Of a stretch of 14,842 nucleotides of DNA, positions 6,746 to 13,218 are shown in pieces; position 1 is the first letter of the stretch; each line of letters begins with the position of its first letter. Made by a program: the position numbers and the translations under genes. The notes beneath the pieces were generated by a model, which did not search any database, was not told where the DNA came from, and saw nothing but the letters and a program-made list of their open reading frames with translations. This stretch comes from JADJOY01 sp964450125 (GTDB lineage: Bacteria; JADJOY01). The stretch is taken from NCBI GenBank assembly GCA_964450125.1, contig CAYVDO010000194.1, forward strand, positions 1 to 14,842, read 5' to 3'.

Positions 6746-6773
6746 CGCAGGCGGTGCTCGCGCAGCGCCTGCG
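6746..6773 (-). repeat. Leader hairpin just before yceD
   Basis: Perfect 8-base arms CGCAGGCG (6746-6753) and CGCCTGCG (6766-6773) enclose a 12-base loop and end 12 bases upstream of the yceD ATG, inside the predicted leader. No Shine-Dalgarno sequence is visible between hairpin and start. A role in translational control of the yceD-rpmF transcript is possible but unproven. Confidence 0.45.
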
Positions 6774-6786
6774 AAAAAAGCGGCTA

Positions 6787-6816
6787 AACGTAGTGACATG
6801 GGTCGCCGATCGTCAA
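6787..6816 (-). promoter_or_regulatory. Candidate sigma70-like promoter for the yceD-rpmF-plsX/fabD transcript
   Basis: The minus strand shows TTGACG (6816-6811, 5/6 match) and TACGTT (6792-6787, 3/6) with an 18-base spacer, predicting a start near 6780 and a leader of about 45 bases. The -35 is good and the -10 is weak. Its position upstream of the first gene of the block supports it. Confidence 0.45.
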
Positions 6817-7015
6817 GGACGGCACGGGTGGGGCGCGTGGCCCGAAACGGCGCCGGCGCGCTCGCGGCCCTCGGCTGAGCCGCTGGGCGCACCGAACCGC
6901 GGCGCCGACCCCCTCGCCTTTCGCGCCGGATGCGCCGTTCGCGGATCGCCGAGCCCGCGCAAGTGCTTCCACGCGCGACGAGCGCGGTTGGCGGGGTGGG
7001 TGGTCGACGCGCGCA

Positions 7016-7082
7016 CCGCATGCGGGAGGGGAGAATTCCGCATGCGGATGCTGCAGGTATCCGAATGCAACCGCGCTGCAGG
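7016..7082. promoter_or_regulatory. Twin palindromes and nested dyads upstream of the kinase gene
   Basis: The perfect palindrome CCGCATGCGG occurs at 7016-7025 and again at 7038-7047, with centres exactly 22 bases (two helical turns) apart. The second copy is part of a further dyad: GCATGCGGAT (7040-7049) against ATCCGAATGC (7059-7068), 9 of 10 positions complementary. GCTGCAGG also occurs twice, at 7050-7057 and 7075-7082. This looks like a binding region for a dimeric regulator or a structured leader. It lies 210-275 bases before the kinase ATG; the factor is unknown. Confidence 0.5.
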
Positions 7083-7291
7083 CCTGTGCGCCCGCGCCTC
7101 GGCGCGGTCAGCGGGGCGACGAGAAGAACGGATCGTTGACGGTCATTCGAGGCCGTGGGGAATGAGATCCACGTGACTTCGGGTGCTTGCGCGCAGTCGA
7201 CTTGCGGCACTGCACTTGCAGTGGCGGACGACGCGATTGTTGGCGTCGGCGACGACGGGCGATTCGTCGCGACCTCCAGCGCCGGGAGCCC

Positions 7292-9253
7292 ATGCAGCGA
7301 GCGGAGCTTTTCGAGTCGGAAGGCGAGGACCGAGCGACTGCCGCTCGCAATCCCGGCGGCACCAAGCCGGGTCGCACGCGCGCGTCATTGCTCCGTCGCG
7401 AGCGCCCGCTCGCGGAGGCGCCCGAGCCGGCGTCGACGGGTGAGCGTTATCGCGAGGTCGCCCTGCTCGGCGTGGGTGGCATGGGTGAGGTGCGCGCGGT
7501 CCAGGACGAGCTCTTGGGGCGCGAGGTCGCGCTCAAGACGTTGCGATCGGACCTCATGGCGGGGACCGCGGCTCAAGCCCAGTTCGACCACGAGCTGAGG
7601 CTGCAGGCGCGCCTCGAGCATCCCTCGATCGTGCCGGTGTACGACATCGGCCGCTCGCCCGACGGGCGCACGTTCTTCACCATGAAGAAGGTGCGAGGGA
7701 TCACGCTCTACGAGATCCTCGAACGCAGCAACGCGGGAGACGAAGCGGTGCGCAAGTCGTATCCGCGTCGCCACCTCCTCGATGCGCTGGCGCGCGTCAC
7801 CCTCGCCGTCGACTACGCCCACGTGCTGGGCGTGATCCACCGCGACTTGAAACCCAGCAACCTGATGCTCGGCGATTTCGGCGAGGTCTACATCCTCGAC
7901 TGGGGCATCGCCGTCGACACGTGGTTCCCGATGCTGGGCGGTGCGGCTGACGAGCTCGGCGTTCTCTCCTCGAACGGTGAAGCTGCGTCGCCTTCGGGGG
8001 ACGTCGGTGCTACGTCGCTCCGCTCGTCGCAGCAGATCGGCACCCCGGGATATGCGTCACCCGAGCAGATCGCCGGTGCTGCGGCGCGCGTCACCGCGCG
8101 ATCCGACGTGTGGAGCCTGGGTGCCATCCTCTACGAGATCCTCGCTGGCACGCCGTACGTCCAGGGCGAAACACCCTCGCAGCGCGCTACGGCCACGATC
8201 GACGCACCGGATCCGCGGCCCTCGCTGCGCGCTCCGAATCGCGACATCCCGCCCGAGCTCGACGCGATCTGCGTGAAGGCGCTCGCCTACGACCCGGCGG
8301 ATCGGTTCGGCACCGCCCACGAGCTTCACCAGGTGCTCCAGCGCTATCTCGACGGAGAGCGCGACCTCGAGCTGCGCGCAGCACTCGCGGCGCGCCACCT
8401 CGCCGAGGCCGACGCTGCAGTCGACCAGGCGCTCGAGCTGACCGACGAATCGGCGCTCGCCGAGCGTGCCCGTGCGATGAAAGAGATCGGCCGGGCCATG
8501 GCGCTCGATCCCGAGGACCCGCGTGCGCTTCGCACCTTGGTTCGCCTGCTCGGCGAGAAACCCCGGCACGTGCCGGCGCAGGTGAAAGGCGAGTTCGACA
8601 AGGGAGCCAACGAGCTGCTGCGTCGCGCGTTCCAGCTCGGAGCGCTCTGCTACGTGAGCTGGGTGACGTGCATTCCCGCGTGCTTGTGGATGGGAGTGCG
8701 AAACGGCTGGCTTTTGTTGCTCTTCATGGTGCTGACCCTCGCGGCCAGCGCCTATGCGTTCGTGTCGAGCAAGAGCAAGGTGATCTCGCCGGCGCGCCAG
8801 TACGGGATGCTGGTGCTCACGTCCCTCAGCCTTGCTGTGGCGAGCCGCGCCTTCGGGCCGCTCGTGCTGGTGCCCACCGCCGTGGCGGTGAACATGCTGT
8901 CGTTCGCGATGTCCGAGTCGCGTCGGCGGCGGGTGGCGTTCGTGGCGCTCGGCACTGGCGTCGGCATCGTCGCGCCGCTGGTGCTCGAAAGCCTCGGCGT
9001 GTTGGCGCCGAGCTACGCATTCCGCGACGGGGCGATCCAAATCCTGCCGCAGGCGCTTCAGTTCGCGCGTGGTCCGGCGCTGGCGGTGCTGGTCTTCGCC
9101 AACCTCGCGATCATCGTCGCTGCGGCGGCGTGGGCCGGCATCCTGCGCGACGAGCTGGATCGCCGCGACGTCGAGCTGTTGCTGCGTAAATGGCATCTCG
9201 CCCAGATGCTTCCCGAGGAACCATCCACCGCCGATCTGAGGAGGAAAGCCTGA
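7292..9253 (+). CDS. Membrane-anchored Ser/Thr protein kinase (DWG type)
   Basis: This is a eukaryote-like protein kinase of 653 residues. After a charged N-terminus, the kinase domain (about 53-353) shows the glycine loop LGVGGMGEV (59-67), ATP lysine Lys82, Glu101, catalytic loop HRDLKPSN with Asp185, metal motif DWG (203-205) in place of DFG, SPE (256-258) and Arg338. The segment from DWG to SPE is about 55 residues, longer than usual and Ser/Gly-rich. A helical linker (about 360-440) leads to about six hydrophobic segments (roughly 447-467, 471-491, 504-519, 521-540, 547-570, 595-617), so the kinase is anchored in the membrane with its catalytic part in the cytoplasm. The ATG at 7292 has GGGAG just upstream; a TTG at 7187 would add 35 Arg/Cys-rich residues and was not chosen. 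Its stop overlaps the FHA gene, suggesting joint function. The substrate is unknown. Confidence 0.93.
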   Translation: MQRAELFESEGEDRATAARNPGGTKPGRTRASLLRRERPLAEAPEPASTGERYREVALLGVGGMGEVRAVQDELLGREVALKTLRSDLMAGTAAQAQFDHELRLQARLEHPSIVPVYDIGRSPDGRTFFTMKKVRGITLYEILERSNAGDEAVRKSYPRRHLLDALARVTLAVDYAHVLGVIHRDLKPSNLMLGDFGEVYILDWGIAVDTWFPMLGGAADELGVLSSNGEAASPSGDVGATSLRSSQQIGTPGYASPEQIAGAAARVTARSDVWSLGAILYEILAGTPYVQGETPSQRATATIDAPDPRPSLRAPNRDIPPELDAICVKALAYDPADRFGTAHELHQVLQRYLDGERDLELRAALAARHLAEADAAVDQALELTDESALAERARAMKEIGRAMALDPEDPRALRTLVRLLGEKPRHVPAQVKGEFDKGANELLRRAFQLGALCYVSWVTCIPACLWMGVRNGWLLLLFMVLTLAASAYAFVSSKSKVISPARQYGMLVLTSLSLAVASRAFGPLVLVPTAVAVNMLSFAMSESRRRRVAFVALGTGVGIVAPLVLESLGVLAPSYAFRDGAIQILPQALQFARGPALAVLVFANLAIIVAAAAWAGILRDELDRRDVELLLRKWHLAQMLPEEPSTADLRRKA

Positions 9254-10167
9254 TGCTGAGCTTGGTGGTTCGAGAAGGTGCCAAGGCCGGGACGACCTAC
9301 CGCCTCGGTACCCGGGTGCTCACGCTCGGTCGCGACCCGCAGAACGCCATCCAGGTGGTGGACGGCGAGGTCTCGCGACGACACGCGTTGATCCGCTGGA
9401 CGGGCTCGGCGCACGTGATCACGGACCTCAAGAGCCACAACGGCACCTTCGTGAGCGGCTCCATGCTCGGCCTCGACGAGCACGTGCTCACCGCAGGCGA
9501 GCGGATTCGCGTGGGCGCCACCGTGCTGGACGTGGTGCCCGACGAGCGCCGCGTCGTCGACGGTGTGCTCGCCGGCAAGAACGTGCGAAACGAGGTGCGC
9601 TTGTCGACGATCCCGTCGCCGCGCGGCGGTGGTGCGGCTGTCAGCGGCGACGTCGTGGATCTGGACGCGGAGATCGATCGCCGCGCGATGCGGGTCACGC
9701 GCCTTCTGGCATCGCTCAAGGACGCGATCCGCTCGGGACGCCATCGCAGCCTGGTGTTCAAGCAAGCGCTTCTCGGTGTCCTCGGGCTCGTGGGGGCCGA
9801 TCGCACGATGGTCGTCCGGGTCGGCTCCGACGGCATGCTCGAGACCGATGCCACGGCAGTCGCCGACGAATGCGGAGCGCGCGAGTCGCAACCCGATTGG
9901 TGCTGGGACGCGATCCGGCTCTGCGCCACGGGTGGCATCGCGGTCCTCGTCGGCAACGGTGACGAGGAGGCCTCGGCGAGCGGCTCGGTCGTCGCCGTGC
10001 CGATCCTCGAGGGCGGCCGCGTCGTGGGTGTGCTCTACGCGGACGCCGTGAGTCGTAGCGACGTGCTCTTCGTCCGCCCCGACACCGAGGTGTTGGAGGC
10101 TGTGGCGCGAGGGCTGGTCCCGACGTTCACTGGCGGATCGCGGCGCGGCTTGTCCTCGGCGGCGTGA
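9253..10167 (+). CDS. FHA domain protein with a GAF-like C-terminal domain
   Basis: FHA domains bind phosphothreonine peptides, usually on proteins modified by Ser/Thr kinases. The 304-residue protein has an FHA domain at about 4-95 with the binding signature GR (26-27), SRRH (41-44) and NGT (63-65). A linker (96-140) leads to a region (about 145-292) with the alternating strands of a GAF-like sensor (SLVFKQALLGVLGLVGADRTMVV, VVAVPILEGGRVVGVLYAD); no ligand can be named. The ATG at 9253 shares its A with the kinase stop (TGATG) and follows a strong AGGAGG, so the two genes are translationally coupled. It probably reads out, or is phosphorylated by, the kinase. No output domain such as a DNA-binding or cyclase module is present. 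Confidence 0.9.
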   Translation: MLSLVVREGAKAGTTYRLGTRVLTLGRDPQNAIQVVDGEVSRRHALIRWTGSAHVITDLKSHNGTFVSGSMLGLDEHVLTAGERIRVGATVLDVVPDERRVVDGVLAGKNVRNEVRLSTIPSPRGGGAAVSGDVVDLDAEIDRRAMRVTRLLASLKDAIRSGRHRSLVFKQALLGVLGLVGADRTMVVRVGSDGMLETDATAVADECGARESQPDWCWDAIRLCATGGIAVLVGNGDEEASASGSVVAVPILEGGRVVGVLYADAVSRSDVLFVRPDTEVLEAVARGLVPTFTGGSRRGLSSAA

Positions 10168-10191
10168 CGGGGAGAGACCGTTCACGCGCGC

Positions 10192-11172
10192 TCAGAGCTC
10201 GAGGATGGCTTTCCCCACGACCTCGCGGCGTTCCAGCGTGTGCAACGCCTCGACCGCGTGGGCGAGTGGGAAACGGTGTGAGACGAGGGGCGCGAGCTTG
10301 CCCTCGCGGTACCACGCGAAGAGCTGCTCGAAGTTCTTGGCGTTGGTCACGGGATCGCGGCGCGCGAAGGCACCCCAGAAGACCCCCACCGCCGACGCTC
10401 CTTTGAGCAGCAAGAGATTCGCCTTGGCGGCGGGAATGGTCCCGGACGTGAATCCGATGACGAGAATGCGGCCTTCCCACGCGACGGCCCGTAGCGATTG
10501 CTCGAAGAGCTCGCCGCCCACCGGATCGTAGATCACGTTCGCGCCGTCGCCGCCGGTGAGCTCCCCGACCAGGTCCTTGAGCGGGCGCCCGGTGCCGGTC
10601 TGGATGACGTGCTCGAGACCGAAGTGCGCTTTCAAGCGCGCGAGCTTGTCGGCGCTTCCGCTGGCGGCGATCACGTTCGCCCCCAGCGCTCGCCCGATGT
10701 CGACGGCAGCGGTGCCCACGCCGCCGCTCGCTCCCAGGACCAAGAGCGTCTCGCCCGGCGCGATTCGCGCGCGCTGCACCAGCGCGTGGTAGCTGGTGCC
10801 GTAGGTCATCGAAAACCCGGCGGCGGTGTCGAAGTCCATCTCGGCCGGAATCGCCAGGCACGCAGCACCCGGCACCACGACCTCCTCCGCGAAGCCGTTC
10901 CAGCCCATCATGGCCATCACGCGATCGCCGACGGCGATGCCGCGGACGTCGCTGCCGACCTCGGAGACGACACCGGCGACTTCCGCGCCCGGCGCGAATG
11001 GCAGCGGCGGCTGGAACTGGTACTTGCCCTGGATGATGAGCAGGTCGGGAAAGTTGAGCCCGGCTGCGCGGACCGCGATGCGTACGCTCCAGGCGTCGCA
11101 CGGCGGCGGCTCCACATCCTCGATCACCAGTCGCTCGGGTGGGCCGTGTTGCTGGCAGAGCACGATCTTCAT
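10192..11172 (-). CDS. Zinc-free quinone oxidoreductase-like protein (MDR superfamily)
   Basis: Members of this family reduce quinones or enals with NADPH in the cytoplasm. The 326-residue protein has the GroES-like N-terminal fold (AAGLNFPDLLIIQGKYQ, FAPGAEVAGVV, VGDRVMAM) and a Rossmann domain with the nucleotide loop GASGGVG (147-153). The catalytic zinc ligands and structural-zinc cysteines of alcohol dehydrogenases are absent, which supports the quinone oxidoreductase branch. The exact substrate is unknown. The ATG at 11172 follows a GGGGAC purine stretch. It is 41 bases after the pirin gene on the same strand and converges on the FHA gene across only 24 bases, with no clear terminator in between. 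Pairing with a pirin and an HxlR regulator suggests a role in quinone or electrophile stress. Confidence 0.9.
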   Translation of the reverse strand: MKIVLCQQHGPPERLVIEDVEPPPCDAWSVRIAVRAAGLNFPDLLIIQGKYQFQPPLPFAPGAEVAGVVSEVGSDVRGIAVGDRVMAMMGWNGFAEEVVVPGAACLAIPAEMDFDTAAGFSMTYGTSYHALVQRARIAPGETLLVLGASGGVGTAAVDIGRALGANVIAASGSADKLARLKAHFGLEHVIQTGTGRPLKDLVGELTGGDGANVIYDPVGGELFEQSLRAVAWEGRILVIGFTSGTIPAAKANLLLLKGASAVGVFWGAFARRDPVTNAKNFEQLFAWYREGKLAPLVSHRFPLAHAVEALHTLERREVVGKAILEL

Positions 11173-11213
11173 CGCGGGTCCCCGTGGAATCGGCGGCGGA
11201 CGCCGGTGGCTTC

Positions 11214-12125
11214 TCAGAGTCGTCCGGCGCGGAAGTCTTCCAGTGCCTGGCGGATTTCGGCCTGGGTATTCATGACGAACGGACCGTAGCGCGCCACCGG
11301 TTCGTGCAGCGGTCGCCCGGCGACGAGGATGACGCGAGCCGCTGCGGCCGGCGAGGCGAGCCTCACCGTGTCACCTGGACCGAGCACCCCGAGGCTCCGG
11401 TGCTCCAGAAGAGCCTCGGCATCCGGCGCCGCGCCGATTCGCACAGCGTTCACGAATGGGTACACGAAGCCCGCGTGTCCCGCAGGCACGGGCACGTCGA
11501 CGTGCGTTCCGGCGTCGAGCGCCACGTCCAGGTAGAGCGCATCGATGGTCTCGTTTTCGACCGGGCCTCGTGCTCCCTCGAAGCGGCCCGCCACCACACG
11601 CACCGTGATGCCTGGCGCAGGTGACACGCTGGGGATGCGCTCCGGCGCGATGTCCTGATAGCGCGGCGCGATCATCTTGCGGCTCGCGGGAAGATTCACC
11701 CACAGCTGGAAGCCCCACAGCAGGCCGTTTTCTTGCTCGGGCATTTCCGAATGCACGATGCCGCGCCCGGCCGTCATCCACTGCACGCTGCCGGGTCCGA
11801 GCAGGCCGGAGTTGCCCTGGTTGTCGCCGTGTCGCATGCGCCCGGCGAGCATGTAGGTCACCGTCTCGAAGCCGCGGTGCGGGTGGTCGGGAAAGCCGGC
11901 GAGGTAGTCCGTCGGCTCGTCGGATCCGAACTCGTCGAGGAGCAAGAATGGATCGAGGTCGGGAAGCTCGTTGCCACCGATCACGCGCGTGAGGCGCACT
12001 CCGGCGCCGTCGCTGGTCGGTCGGCCGCGCACCGTCTTCACGAGCGTGCGGTGCACGAGCGACGTGGGTTGGGCGGCGACCGCGCCATCCGATGAACCGC
12101 CGGGAACGTTTTTTTGAGACGACAT
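11214..12125 (-). CDS. Pirin family protein
   Basis: Pirins are cupin-fold metalloproteins; bacterial members have been reported to have quercetinase activity or to regulate metabolic enzymes. The 303-residue protein has the iron-site pattern HPHRGFET (His81, His83) and HSEMPE (His125, Glu127), matching the four ligands of human pirin by eye. GRGIVHSEMPEQENGLLWGFQLWVNLP is the usual family core split across two motifs. The C-terminal cupin domain covers about 165-285. The ATG at 12125 is preceded by GAGGG at good spacing; the first 25 residues are Ser/Ala/Gly-rich and poorly conserved, so a later start is possible. It sits between a small membrane protein and the quinone oxidoreductase-like gene, all on one strand. 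Its substrate is not deducible. Confidence 0.93.
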   Translation of the reverse strand: MSSQKNVPGGSSDGAVAAQPTSLVHRTLVKTVRGRPTSDGAGVRLTRVIGGNELPDLDPFLLLDEFGSDEPTDYLAGFPDHPHRGFETVTYMLAGRMRHGDNQGNSGLLGPGSVQWMTAGRGIVHSEMPEQENGLLWGFQLWVNLPASRKMIAPRYQDIAPERIPSVSPAPGITVRVVAGRFEGARGPVENETIDALYLDVALDAGTHVDVPVPAGHAGFVYPFVNAVRIGAAPDAEALLEHRSLGVLGPGDTVRLASPAAAARVILVAGRPLHEPVARYGPFVMNTQAEIRQALEDFRAGRL

Positions 12126-12157
12126 GGCGCTGCCCTCGTAATCTCGCTCAGGGTCGA

Positions 12158-12179
12158 GATCGACAACCTAAGGTCGATC
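12158..12179. promoter_or_regulatory. Candidate operator upstream of the pirin gene
   Basis: GATCGAC (12158-12164) and GTCGATC (12173-12179) are perfect 7-base arms separated by 8 bases (AACCTAAG), with an inner ACCT-A-AGGT dyad offset by one base. It lies 33-54 bases before the pirin ATG. A winged-helix dimer such as the neighbouring HxlR protein could bind here; that link is inference. No convincing -10/-35 pair was found alongside. Confidence 0.4.
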
Positions 12180-12236
12180 GTGTCGCCATGCCACCGGGCA
12201 TGCGCGACCGGTCGTCGTGATCGCGCGAGCGATGTT

Positions 12237-12356
12237 TCAGTGCCGCGGCAGGTGCAGGCCGAAGACCACTGCCGTGGCGATGGCGGCAGCCATGGCGACC
12301 ATCGCGACGACGATCGCCACGGCGATCGCGAAGCGCTTCTTCGAGGGAGTGGTCAC
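12237..12356 (-). CDS. Small single-pass membrane protein coupled to hxlR
   Basis: This 39-residue frame starts with GTG at 12356, which overlaps the hxlR stop as GTGA. GAGG lies 7 bases upstream of the GTG. The protein has a short basic N-terminus (TTPSKKR), one hydrophobic helix of about 25 residues rich in Ala, Val, Ile and Met (about 9-33), and a short end GLHLPRH. Nearly every codon ends in G or C, like the genes around it. The positive charges before the helix suggest an N-in orientation. No family is recognised. Coupled start, ribosome site, codon use and transmembrane profile together support a real gene, although GC-rich frames can mimic Ala/Val helices by chance. Confidence 0.55.
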   Translation of the reverse strand: MTTPSKKRFAIAVAIVVAMVAMAAAIATAVVFGLHLPRH

Positions 12357-13078
12357 GAGGTGGCCTCGGCGCGCGAAGCAACGCGGGAACGGGGTTTGGC
12401 GGGCTGCCGAACCACTCGCCGGGACGAGTCGTTCGAGCCTGCCGATGCTTCCTCGGGCTTCTGTTCCGGGCTCCCGCCCGACGAAAGGCGCGTTTTTCGT
12501 GGGGCCGCGCCCCCAGGTCGACGCGCGTCGCTCGTCGACGCGCCGCTGGCACGTGCGCCTTTCAGCAGCCTGCTGGCGGCTGTCGTGACGAAGCGTGCCT
12601 TCACCAGCGGCAGCTCGGCGAGCTTGGGGGGAAAGCCCGGCCCGAGCTCGCCACGGACCTCGCCATGCCGGAGCAGCTGGCCGCAGTGCGCGCACACCAC
12701 CTCGGCATGGGTGAGATGCCCACAGCCGAGATGGCGCACCCGTACGGGAGCACCGCGGCCGCCATCGAGCCAACGATCGCCCCAGCGCACCATCGCCATC
12801 AGCACCGGAAAGAAGTCGCGACCCTTCTCGGTGAGCCGGTACTCGAAGCGTTCGGGGTTCGTCTGGTAGGGCCGTCGTTCCAGCATGTCCTCGGTGACCA
12901 GGCGCTTGAGGCGCTCGGTGAGCACGTTGCGCCCGATGCCGAGGCTGCGCTGCCAGTCCTCGAAACGGCTCACGCCGTAGAAGGCCTCGCGCAACACCAG
13001 CGGAGTCCACCAATCGCCCAACAAGTCGACGGTGCGCGCGATCGAGCACGGCCAGCGTGCGAAGGACGTTCGTTTCAT
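12353..13078 (-). CDS. HxlR-family winged-helix regulator with zinc-ribbon-like extension
   Basis: HxlR/DUF24 proteins are dimeric repressors or activators, often sensing quinones, aldehydes or oxidants through a conserved N-terminal cysteine. Of 241 residues, about 1-108 form the winged helix: PCSIARTVDLLGDWWTPLVLREAFYG with Cys11 at the sensor position, IGRNVLTERLKRLVTEDMLERRPY, and YRLTEKGRDFFPVLMAMVRWGDRW. Next comes CGHLTHAEVVCAHCG (Cys119, His121, Cys129, Cys132), a zinc-ribbon-like motif, then a basic, Ser/Pro/Arg-rich tail (about 170-241). Typical HxlR proteins are 110-150 residues, so the tail is unusual. The ATG at 13078 has GAGGTG about 10 bases upstream. It is divergent from the molybdoenzyme gene and heads the small ORF-pirin-oxidoreductase run, which it may regulate. 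Confidence 0.9.
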   Translation of the reverse strand: MKRTSFARWPCSIARTVDLLGDWWTPLVLREAFYGVSRFEDWQRSLGIGRNVLTERLKRLVTEDMLERRPYQTNPERFEYRLTEKGRDFFPVLMAMVRWGDRWLDGGRGAPVRVRHLGCGHLTHAEVVCAHCGQLLRHGEVRGELGPGFPPKLAELPLVKARFVTTAASRLLKGARASGASTSDARRPGGAAPRKTRLSSGGSPEQKPEEASAGSNDSSRRVVRQPAKPRSRVASRAEATS

Positions 13079-13120
13079 CGGGGGTCGTCACCTCGTGAGC
13101 GGATCGGTTCCGCCGCATCG

Positions 13121-13190
13121 AGCATAGTCCGTTGCGCTAACGAACGCACCATGCTAGCGTGCGTTTCACAAACGAACGGACTCGAACGGA
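13121..13190. promoter_or_regulatory. Divergent hxlR / molybdoenzyme control region
   Basis: A dyad of perfect 7-base arms, AACGCAC (13143-13149) and GTGCGTT (13159-13165), has a 9-base spacer containing GCTAGC. The half-site CGAACG recurs at 13141, 13173 and 13183, spacings of 32 and 10 bases (about three turns and one turn), the last two as the longer CGAACGGA. On the minus strand TATGCT (13126-13121) could be the hxlR -10; its -35 would fall inside the dyad and matches consensus poorly. This fits autoregulation by HxlR plus control of the divergent gene, which is inference. Confidence 0.45.
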
Positions 13191-13218
13191 GCCCAGCATT
13201 CGAAGGAGGCGGGTGACC

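Larger units (their letters stand above)
6735..7291. other. Gene-free divergent spacer between yceD and the kinase
   Basis: Neither strand has an open frame here with recognisable protein features; the short frames are arginine-rich products of GC-rich DNA. The spacer holds the proposed yceD promoter and leader hairpin on the left and a dense cluster of dyads at 7016-7082 on the right. A TTGACG at 7136-7141 could be a -35 for the kinase gene, but no good -10 follows at 16-18 bases. Confidence 0.6.

Noticed and set aside
7187..7291. A TTG start 35 codons upstream of the chosen kinase start
   Set aside because: The added residues are Arg/Cys-rich and unlike kinase N-termini; the ATG at 7292 has GGGAG at suitable spacing.
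9058..10185. A 375-codon minus-strand frame opposite the FHA gene
   Set aside because: It is His/Arg/Asp-rich, lacks motifs, and the plus strand encodes a clear FHA protein with a strong ribosome site.
10168..10191. A bidirectional terminator between the convergent FHA and quinone oxidoreductase-like genes
   Set aside because: Only a 4-base complementary stem (ACGG/CCGT) is visible and no T-run follows on either strand.
12161..12166. TTGTCG as a -35 for the pirin gene, paired with GATTAC at 12143-12138
   Set aside because: The start site would fall only a few bases before the ATG and inside the visible ribosome site, and the -10 match is poor.
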